64,000 bases of DNA from Flavobacteriales bacterium (lineage in GTDB: Bacteria > Bacteroidota > Bacteroidia > Flavobacteriales_F > PHOS-HE28), in NCBI GenBank assembly GCA_016721825.1, contig JADKHI010000004.1, positions 248,001 through 312,000 of the forward strand, written 5' to 3'. How positions within the stretch are numbered: the stretch's first letter is position 1; each line of letters starts with the position of its first letter. The position numbers and the translations under genes were made by a program. Positions 1 through 6,987 of this stretch are shown piece by piece. The notes beneath the pieces were generated by a model. The model was not told the DNA's origin and searched no databases. It saw nothing but the letters and a program-made list of their open reading frames with translations.

Positions 1-115
1 TGTTCCCGTTCACCATGAAGGCCACGCCGCCGAACATCTTCTTGGGTTCAGCCTTCACGCCTTGGGCGAGGAGCGCGTTGGCGATCCGTTGTTCGAAGAG
101 GGGGTCGTGGGCCAT
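1..115 (-). CDS. TfoX/Sxy N-terminal domain protein, N-terminal fragment (3' end outside window)
   Basis: This is the first 38 codons of a gene that runs off the left edge. The ATG lies at 113-115 (reverse strand), and the reading begins MAHDPLFEQRIANALL. It continues into the KKMFGGVAFMVNGN region, which is the typical start of TfoX/Sxy N-terminal domains (a basic stretch, then MFGG-AFM). This family is linked to competence regulation in gamma-proteobacteria, but in Bacteroidota the role is unknown. A second TfoX-type gene lies at 40103-40438, with limited resemblance. Family call good, function unknown. Confidence 0.7.
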   Translation of the reverse strand, partial: MAHDPLFEQRIANALLAQGVKAEPKKMFGGVAFMVNGN

Positions 116-179
116 GAGGGACGCGGAGAATGGGCGAATGTGAAAATGCACAATTCCGTTCAACCCAAGGCTGTAGCAG

Positions 180-1361
180 TCACTGCCTCGTCATGTAGCG
201 CGTGGTGTTCGGGTGGAAGGTGCGCCAGCTGTGCCAGAACTCCTGGTAGGCGGGGATGGCTTCTTTCCGAACGTACTGGTTCTGTGACGCCCCATCGCCG
301 ATGTTCAAGACGTCTTCGTGCTGGACCGTGCATCGGTTGACCCTGAACCCGCCTGCATCATCCACGATCACGCAGATGGTATCTCCACCGAGCGTATCGA
401 GGGTCTGGTGTTCCGGGCTTGCGCTTGGATCGGCCATGGTGTAGCGCGGCATTTCCATCAGGTCGTTCCAATCATAGGCTCTTGCCACGCCGTTATGCAC
501 CACGCCCACCACCCAACTCTTCGGTTGCCAGCTGGCGGTGTCGCGACCTTCCAGCGAAGAAGCGATGGTGCCTTCGTCGTAGTCCTCCAGCCCTGCGTAC
601 TGGTCGAGGAAGCTCGGATCCGGTTGCAGCACCAGCGTGTTGGGGTGCGCGCTTGACCATTCAGCGAGCGTCATCTGTTGCGAGGGCACCTCGGCAAGCA
701 ACTGCCCTTTCAGCGGCCCTGCGATGCACTCGCCTGTTGCCTGCCGCCACCAGCTCTTCGTGCGGCTGTCCTCGAACATGGCGTTGTAGTGGTCCATGCC
801 CACGAGGCGGAAGGACTCGGGCTCGCCGTTCACGACCGGACTGAACGCACGGCCCGTGCGGCAGACCGTGCAGTAGGTCACCATCACGGGTTCGCCGTCA
901 ATGGTATCGAGCACTTGGTGGTGGTAGCCGATCAGTTCGATGGGGTAGGCGCGCGCATCGCCGTTCCTTTCCACAGCGATCACCAGGTCACGGGCGTTCG
1001 AGTCGTTCAACTTCACTGGTGCCATGGCTTTCTGTTCCACCGGAAGGAACATCGCGTCCGCCATGAACTTGAAGTTGAACAGGTAGAACACCGTGGCGGC
1101 CAGCGCGACCGGCACAACAACAGCAAGGCGTTTCCACCCGTTGCCCTGGCGGATGTAGTGCAGGCAGGGGCCGATGATCAGCGCAAGTCCGATGAGCCGT
1201 ACCCACCAGATGTTGGTGTGCAGCCAGTAGGCGATGTCCACCTGCCGCAGGTCCGTGGCCACATCCTCCTGGCTGCCGGGGAAGGGCATGATGTAGTACA
1301 CACGCAGGATCTCGGGCACAAGAAGCAAGAGGATGCCGAGAAGGAAGAGCAGAGGCCGCAT
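180..1361 (-). CDS. DUF3179 domain-containing membrane protein
   Basis: A 393-residue protein. I chose the ATG at 1361 (MRPLLFLLG), because the longer reading starts with TTG and adds only five residues. Residues 1-25 are a hydrophobic segment. Further hydrophobic stretches near residues 55-70 and 88-105 suggest three membrane segments before the soluble part. The soluble part carries DUF3179 hallmarks: AVERNGDARAYPIE, the histidine-rich GYHHQVLDT, VTYCTVCRTGRAF with two cysteines, and LVGMDHYNAMFED. The family has no established biochemical function. The CTVC and HH motifs suggest metal or thiol chemistry, which is inference. It is divergent from gltX. Confidence 0.85.
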   Translation of the reverse strand: MRPLLFLLGILLLLVPEILRVYYIMPFPGSQEDVATDLRQVDIAYWLHTNIWWVRLIGLALIIGPCLHYIRQGNGWKRLAVVVPVALAATVFYLFNFKFMADAMFLPVEQKAMAPVKLNDSNARDLVIAVERNGDARAYPIELIGYHHQVLDTIDGEPVMVTYCTVCRTGRAFSPVVNGEPESFRLVGMDHYNAMFEDSRTKSWWRQATGECIAGPLKGQLLAEVPSQQMTLAEWSSAHPNTLVLQPDPSFLDQYAGLEDYDEGTIASSLEGRDTASWQPKSWVVGVVHNGVARAYDWNDLMEMPRYTMADPSASPEHQTLDTLGGDTICVIVDDAGGFRVNRCTVQHEDVLNIGDGASQNQYVRKEAIPAYQEFWHSWRTFHPNTTRYMTRQ

Positions 1362-1461
1362 GGCGAAAACTAGCAAGGATGGCTTGGTGTGGAGCTTCGC
1401 AGCATGCGGAACCGCCTCCCCATCGTGTGGTCCGCCGCAGATCGCGTTCCTGCGCCAAGGC

Positions 1462-1470
1462 TACCTTCGC
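1462..1470 (+). promoter_or_regulatory. -7 promoter element of gltX-folB
   Basis: TACCTTCGC fits the TAnnTTYG form of the Bacteroidota -7 element. It lies 55 bases before the gltX start. Closely similar elements precede the tRNA-Cys gene and porZ. The -33 TTG partner is not obvious. Confidence 0.45.
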
Positions 1471-1525
1471 AGCCCCTTCGCCCATGCGCGTTGCCTGAAC
1501 TGGTGAAGGATCAACAGAACCATCG

Positions 1526-3061
1526 ATGTCCGTCCGCGTCCGTTTCGCCCCCAGCCCCACCGGCCCCTTGCACATGGGCGGTGTGCGCACTGCCCTGTAC
1601 AACTACCTCTTCGCCCGCAAACACGGCGGCCAGTTCCTGCTGCGGATCGAGGATACCGACCAGGCGCGCTTCGTGCCCGGTGCCGAGGAATACATCCGTG
1701 AAGCCCTCGATTGGTGCGGACTGACGCCCGACGAAAGCCCGTGGGTCGGCGGCCCCGATGGCCCTTACCGCCAGAGCGACCGCAAAGCCCTGTACCGCCA
1801 GTACGCCGACCAGCTGATCGCCGCCGACAAGGCCTACTACGCCTTCGACACGAGCGAGGAGCTTGATGCCATGCGTGAACGGCTGAAGGCCGCCGGTGTG
1901 GCCGCGCCAGCCTACAACGCGGTAACGCGCGAGCACATGAAGAACAGCCTTACGCTCAGCGCCGACGAGGTGAAGGAGCGCCTGGCGCGGGGCGATGAGC
2001 ATGTGATCCGCCTGAAGGTGCCCCGCCATGCGGAGGTGCGTTTCGAGGACCTGATCCGGGGTTGGGTGGTGGTGCACAGCGCCAACATCGACGACAAGGT
2101 GCTGTTCAAGAGCGATGGCATGCCCACCTACCACCTGGCCAACATCGTGGACGACCACCTGATGCGCATCACCCATGTGATCCGGGGGGAAGAGTGGCTG
2201 CCCAGCGCGCCGCTGCACGTACTGCTGTACGAGGCCTTCGGCTGGGAACGCCCACAGTTCGCGCACCTGCCGCTGATCCTGAAGCCCGATGGCAACGGCA
2301 AGCTCAGCAAGCGTGATGGCGACCGCCTGGGCTTCCCGGTGTTCCCCCTGAACTGGACGGACCCCACCAGCGGTGAGCAGAGCAGTGGTTACCGCGAGCG
2401 TGGCTACTACCCCGAGGCCTTCGTGAACATGCTGGCCCTGTTGGGCTGGAACCCCGGCACCGACCAGGAGATCATGACGCTGGCCGAGATGGTGCAGTTC
2501 TTCGACCTCGAACGGGTGCACAAGGGCGGCGCCCGTTTCGATCCGGAGAAGACCAAGTGGTTCAACCAGCAATACCTGCGCATGCACCCCGATGCCGAAC
2601 TGGGTGCGCAGTTGCAGGCGAAGCTGAAGACCAAGGGCATCGACACCACCGTGGAGCGGGCCACCCAGGCGGCCTTGCTGCTGAAGGAGCGGGCCACCTT
2701 CGTGGACGACATGCTGGAAGGCACCTACTTGTTCACCACGGGCTCGCCCTTAAAGGACAATGCGGAGGCTGAAGCGGAACTGAAGAAGCGTTGGAAAGCG
2801 GAAGCCGCCCCCGCGATCGAAGCCTACATCACCACGCTGGCCGGAATGGCTGATCTGACGCCAGTGGCCTTGGAGAGCACCTTCAACGAAGTGCTCGGCG
2901 CCCAAGGCCTGAAGATCGGCCAGGTGATGCCGCTGTACCGCCTGTTCGTGGCGGGCCGCATGCAGGGGCCTGGGATGTTCGATGTGAGCGCGCTGCTGGG
3001 TCGCGATGAGGTGATCACCCGCCTGAAGGCCGGGCTCGACCATTGCCGCGCATGGGCCTGA
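1526..3061 (+). CDS. gltX: glutamate--tRNA ligase
   Basis: Class I aminoacyl-tRNA synthetase, 511 residues, the usual length for GltX. It charges tRNA-Glu with glutamate in the cytoplasm. The N-terminus has the Rossmann-fold HIGH signature as PSPTGPLHMGG (about residues 8-18), followed by LLRIEDTDQAR. The KMSKS loop appears as KLSKRDG near residue 258. The C-terminal half is the helical anticodon-binding part. gatA is also in this window, so if the usual GatCAB complex is present this enzyme may also mischarge tRNA-Gln; that is inference. The gene overlaps folB by 10 bases, so the two are probably translated together. Confidence 0.97.
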   Translation: MSVRVRFAPSPTGPLHMGGVRTALYNYLFARKHGGQFLLRIEDTDQARFVPGAEEYIREALDWCGLTPDESPWVGGPDGPYRQSDRKALYRQYADQLIAADKAYYAFDTSEELDAMRERLKAAGVAAPAYNAVTREHMKNSLTLSADEVKERLARGDEHVIRLKVPRHAEVRFEDLIRGWVVVHSANIDDKVLFKSDGMPTYHLANIVDDHLMRITHVIRGEEWLPSAPLHVLLYEAFGWERPQFAHLPLILKPDGNGKLSKRDGDRLGFPVFPLNWTDPTSGEQSSGYRERGYYPEAFVNMLALLGWNPGTDQEIMTLAEMVQFFDLERVHKGGARFDPEKTKWFNQQYLRMHPDAELGAQLQAKLKTKGIDTTVERATQAALLLKERATFVDDMLEGTYLFTTGSPLKDNAEAEAELKKRWKAEAAPAIEAYITTLAGMADLTPVALESTFNEVLGAQGLKIGQVMPLYRLFVAGRMQGPGMFDVSALLGRDEVITRLKAGLDHCRAWA

Positions 3062-3402
3062 TCGAGGTCAACGGCATCCGGGTCTTCGCCTTTCACGGCT
3101 GCTTGGCGGAAGAGGCGCGCATCGGCGGACACTACCGCGTGGATGTACAGGTGGAAGGGGACTTCGCCCACGCCGAGGCGACCGACGACCTTTCCGTGAC
3201 GGTGGATTACGGCCGCGTGACCGCCATTGTCAAGGAACAGATGGCCCAGCGTAGCGCGCTGATCGAGCACGTGGCCCGCCGCATCCTGGACGCACTGAAG
3301 GCGGAATGGAACGCGCCCTACCATTGGCGTGTGCGCTTGGTGAAGGAGCGTCCACCGGTGCAAGGCGATGTGGACCAGGCCGTCTACCAAGTGGAAGGTT
3401 GA
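3052..3402 (+). CDS. folB: dihydroneopterin aldolase
   Basis: Folate pathway enzyme that converts 7,8-dihydroneopterin to 6-hydroxymethyl-dihydropterin and glycolaldehyde. 116 residues, the normal family length. Family marks are the opening GLIEVNGIRVFAFHGCLAEE, with the conserved FHG, and VTVDYGRVTAIV in the middle. The ATG at 3052 lies inside the last codons of gltX (overlap 10 bases). A longer reading from a TTG at 3043 would add three residues and is less likely. The enzyme is soluble and acts as an oligomeric tunnel-fold protein in characterised members. Confidence 0.93.
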   Translation: MGLIEVNGIRVFAFHGCLAEEARIGGHYRVDVQVEGDFAHAEATDDLSVTVDYGRVTAIVKEQMAQRSALIEHVARRILDALKAEWNAPYHWRVRLVKERPPVQGDVDQAVYQVEG

Positions 3403-3432
3403 GGCGGCTTCAGCGCGGAAGCGTGAACCTTC

Positions 3433-3441
3433 TATCTTCGC
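3433..3441 (+). promoter_or_regulatory. -7 promoter element of tRNA-Cys
   Basis: TATCTTCGC, 12 bases before the first base of tRNA-Cys. That spacing would put the transcription start just upstream of the mature tRNA. It matches the motif seen before gltX. Confidence 0.45.
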
Positions 3442-3453
3442 AGCCCACTTGAC

Positions 3454-3524
3454 GGTCGCGTGGCCGAGTGGCTAGGCACAGCTCTGCAAAAGCTGCTACT
3501 GCGGTTCGAATCCGCACGCGACCT
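3454..3524 (+). tRNA. tRNA-Cys (GCA)
   Basis: A complete 71-base cloverleaf. The acceptor stem GGTCGCG at 3454-3460 pairs with CGCGACC at 3517-3523, and base 3524 (T) is the discriminator. The D arm is TGGCCGAGTGGCTAGGC-like. The anticodon loop CTGCAAA gives GCA, and the T loop is GTTCGAATC within GCGG/CCGC. CCA is not encoded. The gene is followed at once by a strong hairpin (3534-3557). Its last 15 bases are part of a direct repeat that recurs at 3684. Confidence 0.95.
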
Positions 3525-3560
3525 CGAACAGCTGATGCCCCGGTCTTCCGGGGCATCGGT
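3510..3560 (+). repeat. direct repeat copy A (tRNA-Cys 3' end plus hairpin)
   Basis: The 34 bases 3510-3543 are identical to 3684-3717. Similarity continues through the hairpin to about 3560. Copy A starts inside the T arm of tRNA-Cys. The two copies are 174 bases apart, start to start. Confidence 0.9.
3534..3557 (+). terminator. hairpin behind tRNA-Cys, probable terminator
   Basis: A perfect 10-bp stem: GATGCCCCGG at 3534-3543 pairs with CCGGGGCATC at 3548-3557, with loop TCTT. The T-tract after it is weak (GGTGATTTC). Its position directly behind the tRNA supports a termination or 3'-processing role. Confidence 0.6.
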
Positions 3561-3683
3561 GATTTCAAGGGGTTGGTCGGCCAAGCTAGCTTGAAGCCGA
3601 ACAGCCCTTTGAAATGACCCCCTCACGGTCGAAGACCGGGGTAGCTGATGATCGGACGGCCCCCCAACACCGGCTGCCCTGCC

Positions 3684-3734
3684 ATCCGCACGCGACCTCG
3701 AACAGCTGATGCCCCGGCCTTTCGGGGCATCGGT
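3684..3734 (+). repeat. direct repeat copy B
   Basis: Second copy of the tRNA-Cys 3' segment and hairpin (stem 3708-3716 with 3723-3731). The upstream tRNA half is absent, so it is not a second tRNA. Between the copies (3561-3683) I see no gene. That stretch holds an inverted fragment (GAAGACCGGGG at 3631-3641 mirrors CCCCGGTCTTC at 3538-3548) and another inverted pair around ATTTCAAGGG / CCCTTTGAAAT. Confidence 0.85.
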
Positions 3735-3786
3735 CATTTCAGGGGGCCAAGCTTGCTTAGGCTTCCGTCACAGCTTTTCCGCGCGC

Positions 3787-3794
3787 TACCTTGC
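3787..3794 (+). promoter_or_regulatory. -7 promoter element of porZ-recO
   Basis: TACCTTGC, 52 bases before the porZ ATG at 3847. It matches the local TAnnTTYG/TAnnTTGC motif. No convincing -33 TTG at the usual distance was seen. Confidence 0.4.
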
Positions 3795-3846
3795 GCATGA
3801 CAACGATCCGGCGGCTTGTGCGTTATCGCAAGGTCCGTCGACCCCC

Positions 3847-6198
3847 ATGGCCATGTCCCTGCTCCGCACGCTTCCTGCACTTCTGGCCTCCGTCGTGGTG
3901 GCCCACGTGTCCGCCCAGACCGCCATCGGTCAGTGGCGCGACCACTTTCCGTACAACAAGGCCGTCGCTGTGGCCACGACGGAAAGCTCCGTGGCTTATT
4001 GCGCCACCAAGGCCGCGATCTTTCGTTTCGACCCGGCCACCAACGAGATCGACCGCTACACCAAGGCGAACGCGTTGAGCGATGTGAACATCAACACCAT
4101 GGCTTGGAACAGTGCCCTCCAAGCCCTTGTGGTGGGTTACGAGAACGGCAACCTGGATGTGCTCCGCAACGGGAAAGGGAGCAACCTGAGCGACATCCGC
4201 CGCAGCAGCATCATCGGCGACAAGGGCATCTACAACATCCTCTTCGACGGCACCACGGCCTACCTGAGCTGCGGTTTCGGCATCGTGGTGGTGGACCTGG
4301 CGGTGCTGGAGGTGCGCGAGACCTGGCTCATTGGCCCGGGAGGCTCACAGTTGCAGGTGAACGGGCTCACCTTCCACAACGACAGCCTTTTCGCTGCCAC
4401 GGATGCCGGGCTCTATGCTGCTTGGCGCAACGAACCGAACCTGGCCGCCTTCACCAACTGGACCAAGCGCACGGACATTCCGCAGCCCAATGGCAAGTAC
4501 AGCGCGGTGGTGAGCTTCGCAGGGAAGCTCCTTGCCAACCAGCGCACCAACATTGATGAAGGGGACACCTTGTTCATTTACGACGGATCCTGGCAGCGTT
4601 TCAGCAGCTTGTTCGGCTGGCGGAACCTCAACTACAATGTGAGCGCTGACGGGCAGTTCGTGGTGGTGCCGCACAAGTACAACGTGCAGGTCTACAACAC
4701 GAGCATGGTGGAGGTGAACAGCTACGGGGCCTATTCGCCGAACGGCGCCTTTCCGGCACAGGCGGTGCGCACCCCGGCCGGCTTCAGCTGGATCGCCGAC
4801 ACACAGATCGGGCTGGTGCGCAGCGACAACTACCAGATCATCACGCCGGACGGTCCCACCAACGTGAACGCCTACCGGATGAACGCGGCGGCAGGGGCGC
4901 TTTATGTGGCCACCGGGGCCGTGGCGGGCAACTGGAGCAATCAGTTCCTCAAGGACGGCGTGCACAGCTATGTGAACGGTGATTGGTACACCACGGACAA
5001 GTCGAACGATGCGCTGTACAACACCGGGGTCAACGCCTTCGGAGGAACGGTGAACGACATCATGGCCGTGGCCGTGGACCCCGAGGACCCCGACCACGTG
5101 TTCGTAGGCACCTGGGATGATGGGTTGATGGAGCTGCGTGGTCGCCATGTGGAAGGCTACTACTACGCGGACAACAGCACCCTTGGCTACGAGACCAGCA
5201 GCGGCACGACGAAGGTGAACGTGGCCGGGCTGGACTTCGACAAGGACGGCAACCTGTGGATCAGCAACGCGAACGCGGACGCACCCATCAGCGTGCGTAC
5301 CGCGAGCGGTAGCTGGCGGGCCTATGATCCCGGCTCCGTGCTCAACAACAACAACCTGGTGAGCGATATCCTGGCTGCGGACAACGGCTTGAAGTGGCTG
5401 CTGCGTCCGCGGAGCAATGGCATGGTCGTGTTCAACGACGGAGGCACCATCACCGACCCTGCGGACGATCAGTACAAGGTGCTCACCACCTACGAAGGGC
5501 AAGGCAAGCTGCCCTCCCTGGACGTGTTCTCGCTCGCGGAGGATGCGGATAACGAGGTCTGGATCGGCACCGGCAAGGGGGTGGCCGTGTTCTACAACCC
5601 CGATGCTGTGTTCAGCGGGGACAATTTCGATTGCCAGCAGATCCTGATCGAACAGGACGGGAACGTGCAGATCCTGTTGGAGACCGAGGCGGTGAGCGCG
5701 ATCGCGGTGGACGGAGCGAACCGCAAATGGCTGGGTACGCAGAGCAGCGGTGCCTATCTCGTATCCCCTGATGGTACCGAGCAGGTCCTTCATTTCACCA
5801 TGGGCAACAGCCCTTTGCCCAGCAACAACGTGCTCAGCATCGCCATCGATGGCGTAACGGGTGAGGTGTATTTGGGTACTGACCAAGGCATCATCAGCTA
5901 CCGGGGCGATGCCATCGAAGGAGCAAAGGACAGTGACTGTGCTACCGTGTTCCCCAACCCGGTGCGTGAGACCTACAGCGGACCCGTGGCGATCACTGGG
6001 CTTGTGGCGGACAGCGATGTACGCATCACCGATGTGGCCGGCAACCTCGTGTACCGCGCGCGCTCCTTGGGTGGGCAGGCGATCTGGCCCGCCACCAACA
6101 TGAGCGGCGAGCGCGTGAGCACCGGGGTGTACTTGATCTTCGCCAGTGACGACACCGGAGAGTTCAAGTGCAACACCAAGGTGATGGTGGTGCGTTGA
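3847..6198 (+). CDS. porZ: PorZ-like T9SS beta-propeller protein
   Basis: 783 residues, close to PorZ of Porphyromonas gingivalis, which docks on the PorU sortase and presents anionic LPS for cargo attachment on the cell surface. The ATG at 3847 (MAMSLLRTLPALL) gives a clean signal peptide ending near AHVSAQ; an in-frame upstream reading to 3709 lacks one. The mature protein opens with IGQWRDHFPYNKAVAVATT, typical of the first PorZ propeller. It then shows repeated propeller blades such as LWISNANADAPISV and VWIGTGKGVAVF. It ends in a T9SS type A sorting domain: CATVFPNPVRE, then VRITDVAGNLVY and GVYLIFASDD. recO follows 12 bases later, an arrangement common in Bacteroidota. No kinase domain is present. 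Confidence 0.85.
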   Translation: MAMSLLRTLPALLASVVVAHVSAQTAIGQWRDHFPYNKAVAVATTESSVAYCATKAAIFRFDPATNEIDRYTKANALSDVNINTMAWNSALQALVVGYENGNLDVLRNGKGSNLSDIRRSSIIGDKGIYNILFDGTTAYLSCGFGIVVVDLAVLEVRETWLIGPGGSQLQVNGLTFHNDSLFAATDAGLYAAWRNEPNLAAFTNWTKRTDIPQPNGKYSAVVSFAGKLLANQRTNIDEGDTLFIYDGSWQRFSSLFGWRNLNYNVSADGQFVVVPHKYNVQVYNTSMVEVNSYGAYSPNGAFPAQAVRTPAGFSWIADTQIGLVRSDNYQIITPDGPTNVNAYRMNAAAGALYVATGAVAGNWSNQFLKDGVHSYVNGDWYTTDKSNDALYNTGVNAFGGTVNDIMAVAVDPEDPDHVFVGTWDDGLMELRGRHVEGYYYADNSTLGYETSSGTTKVNVAGLDFDKDGNLWISNANADAPISVRTASGSWRAYDPGSVLNNNNLVSDILAADNGLKWLLRPRSNGMVVFNDGGTITDPADDQYKVLTTYEGQGKLPSLDVFSLAEDADNEVWIGTGKGVAVFYNPDAVFSGDNFDCQQILIEQDGNVQILLETEAVSAIAVDGANRKWLGTQSSGAYLVSPDGTEQVLHFTMGNSPLPSNNVLSIAIDGVTGEVYLGTDQGIISYRGDAIEGAKDSDCATVFPNPVRETYSGPVAITGLVADSDVRITDVAGNLVYRARSLGGQAIWPATNMSGERVSTGVYLIFASDDTGEFKCNTKVMVVR

Positions 6199-6210
6199 GC
6201 GCTTAGGACC

Positions 6211-6921
6211 ATGCTTCAGACCACCCGGGCCATCGTGCTGCGGACCATCCGGCATGGGGACCGTGGGCTCGTGCTCAAAGCCTTCACCGAATCGTTCGGA
6301 CTGCGGAGCTACATGGTGCGTACCGGTGGCAAAGGCCCCTCTCGCATGGCGGCCCTTCAAGCATTGTCCCGCGTGGAATTGGTGGTGACCGAAACGGCCG
6401 ATCGCGACCTGCATCAGCTGCGCGAAGTGCGCGTAGAGCGGCCCTACACCAACCTGTCCATGGATCCCGTGCGTGGCACGGTCGCGTTGTTCGTGCAAGA
6501 GCTGTTGGTGCGTGTGCTGCGCGAAGAATCAGCGGACCCGGCGCTCTTCGAATTCCTGCAGGAGGCCTTGGAATCCTTGGATACAGCAGAAGACCTCTCG
6601 CACTTCCCCCTGCTTTTTCTTGTGGAACTGAGCCGCCACCTGGGCATCGATCCAGAGCCACCTGTGGATGAGGCGGACCATTTCGATCTGCGGGAAGGGC
6701 GCTTCGTTGAGGCTTCCCATGCGCATGGCCATGTCATCGGGCCGCCGCAAAGCCATGCGTTGGCGGAGCTGTTGCGGGCCGGACCCGACGCCCATGCTCT
6801 GCGGATCCCGGGCCCCGTCCGTCGGTTGCTGTTGGACCAACTGCTGCTGTACTACCGAATGCATTTGGAAGGCCTCGGTGAGCTGCGTTCACCGGCCGTG
6901 TTGCACCAAGTGCTGGGCTAG
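6211..6921 (+). CDS. recO: DNA repair protein RecO
   Basis: 236-residue recombination mediator that helps load RecA on SSB-coated DNA in the RecFOR pathway. The N-terminal OB-fold start MLQTTRAIVLRTIRHGDRG, then KAFTESFGLRSYMVR, is typical of Bacteroidota RecO. The rest is helical (LFVQELLVRVLREE and LSHFPLLFLVELSRHLG). It is in an operon with porZ (12-base gap). No cysteine zinc cluster is seen. Confidence 0.92.
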   Translation: MLQTTRAIVLRTIRHGDRGLVLKAFTESFGLRSYMVRTGGKGPSRMAALQALSRVELVVTETADRDLHQLREVRVERPYTNLSMDPVRGTVALFVQELLVRVLREESADPALFEFLQEALESLDTAEDLSHFPLLFLVELSRHLGIDPEPPVDEADHFDLREGRFVEASHAHGHVIGPPQSHALAELLRAGPDAHALRIPGPVRRLLLDQLLLYYRMHLEGLGELRSPAVLHQVLG

Positions 6922-6987
6922 CTGCCGAGTAACTTGCGCCCCGCCTTGCGCCGGGGGTACGAACACCCGGTACGGCCGACCTTTCCG

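Noticed and set aside
3684..3734. Second tRNA-Cys
   Set aside because: Only the last part of the tRNA is repeated; acceptor 5' strand, D arm and anticodon arm are absent.
3847..6198. Sensor of a two-component system, because of the propeller blades
   Set aside because: There is no transmembrane helix, kinase or regulator domain after the propellers, and the protein ends in a T9SS sorting domain; PorZ fits better.
4345..6498. Long reverse-strand open frame (over 700 codons) across porZ and recO
   Set aside because: It is His/Val/Gly-rich with no domain, and mirrors real genes with clear families; a high-GC shadow.
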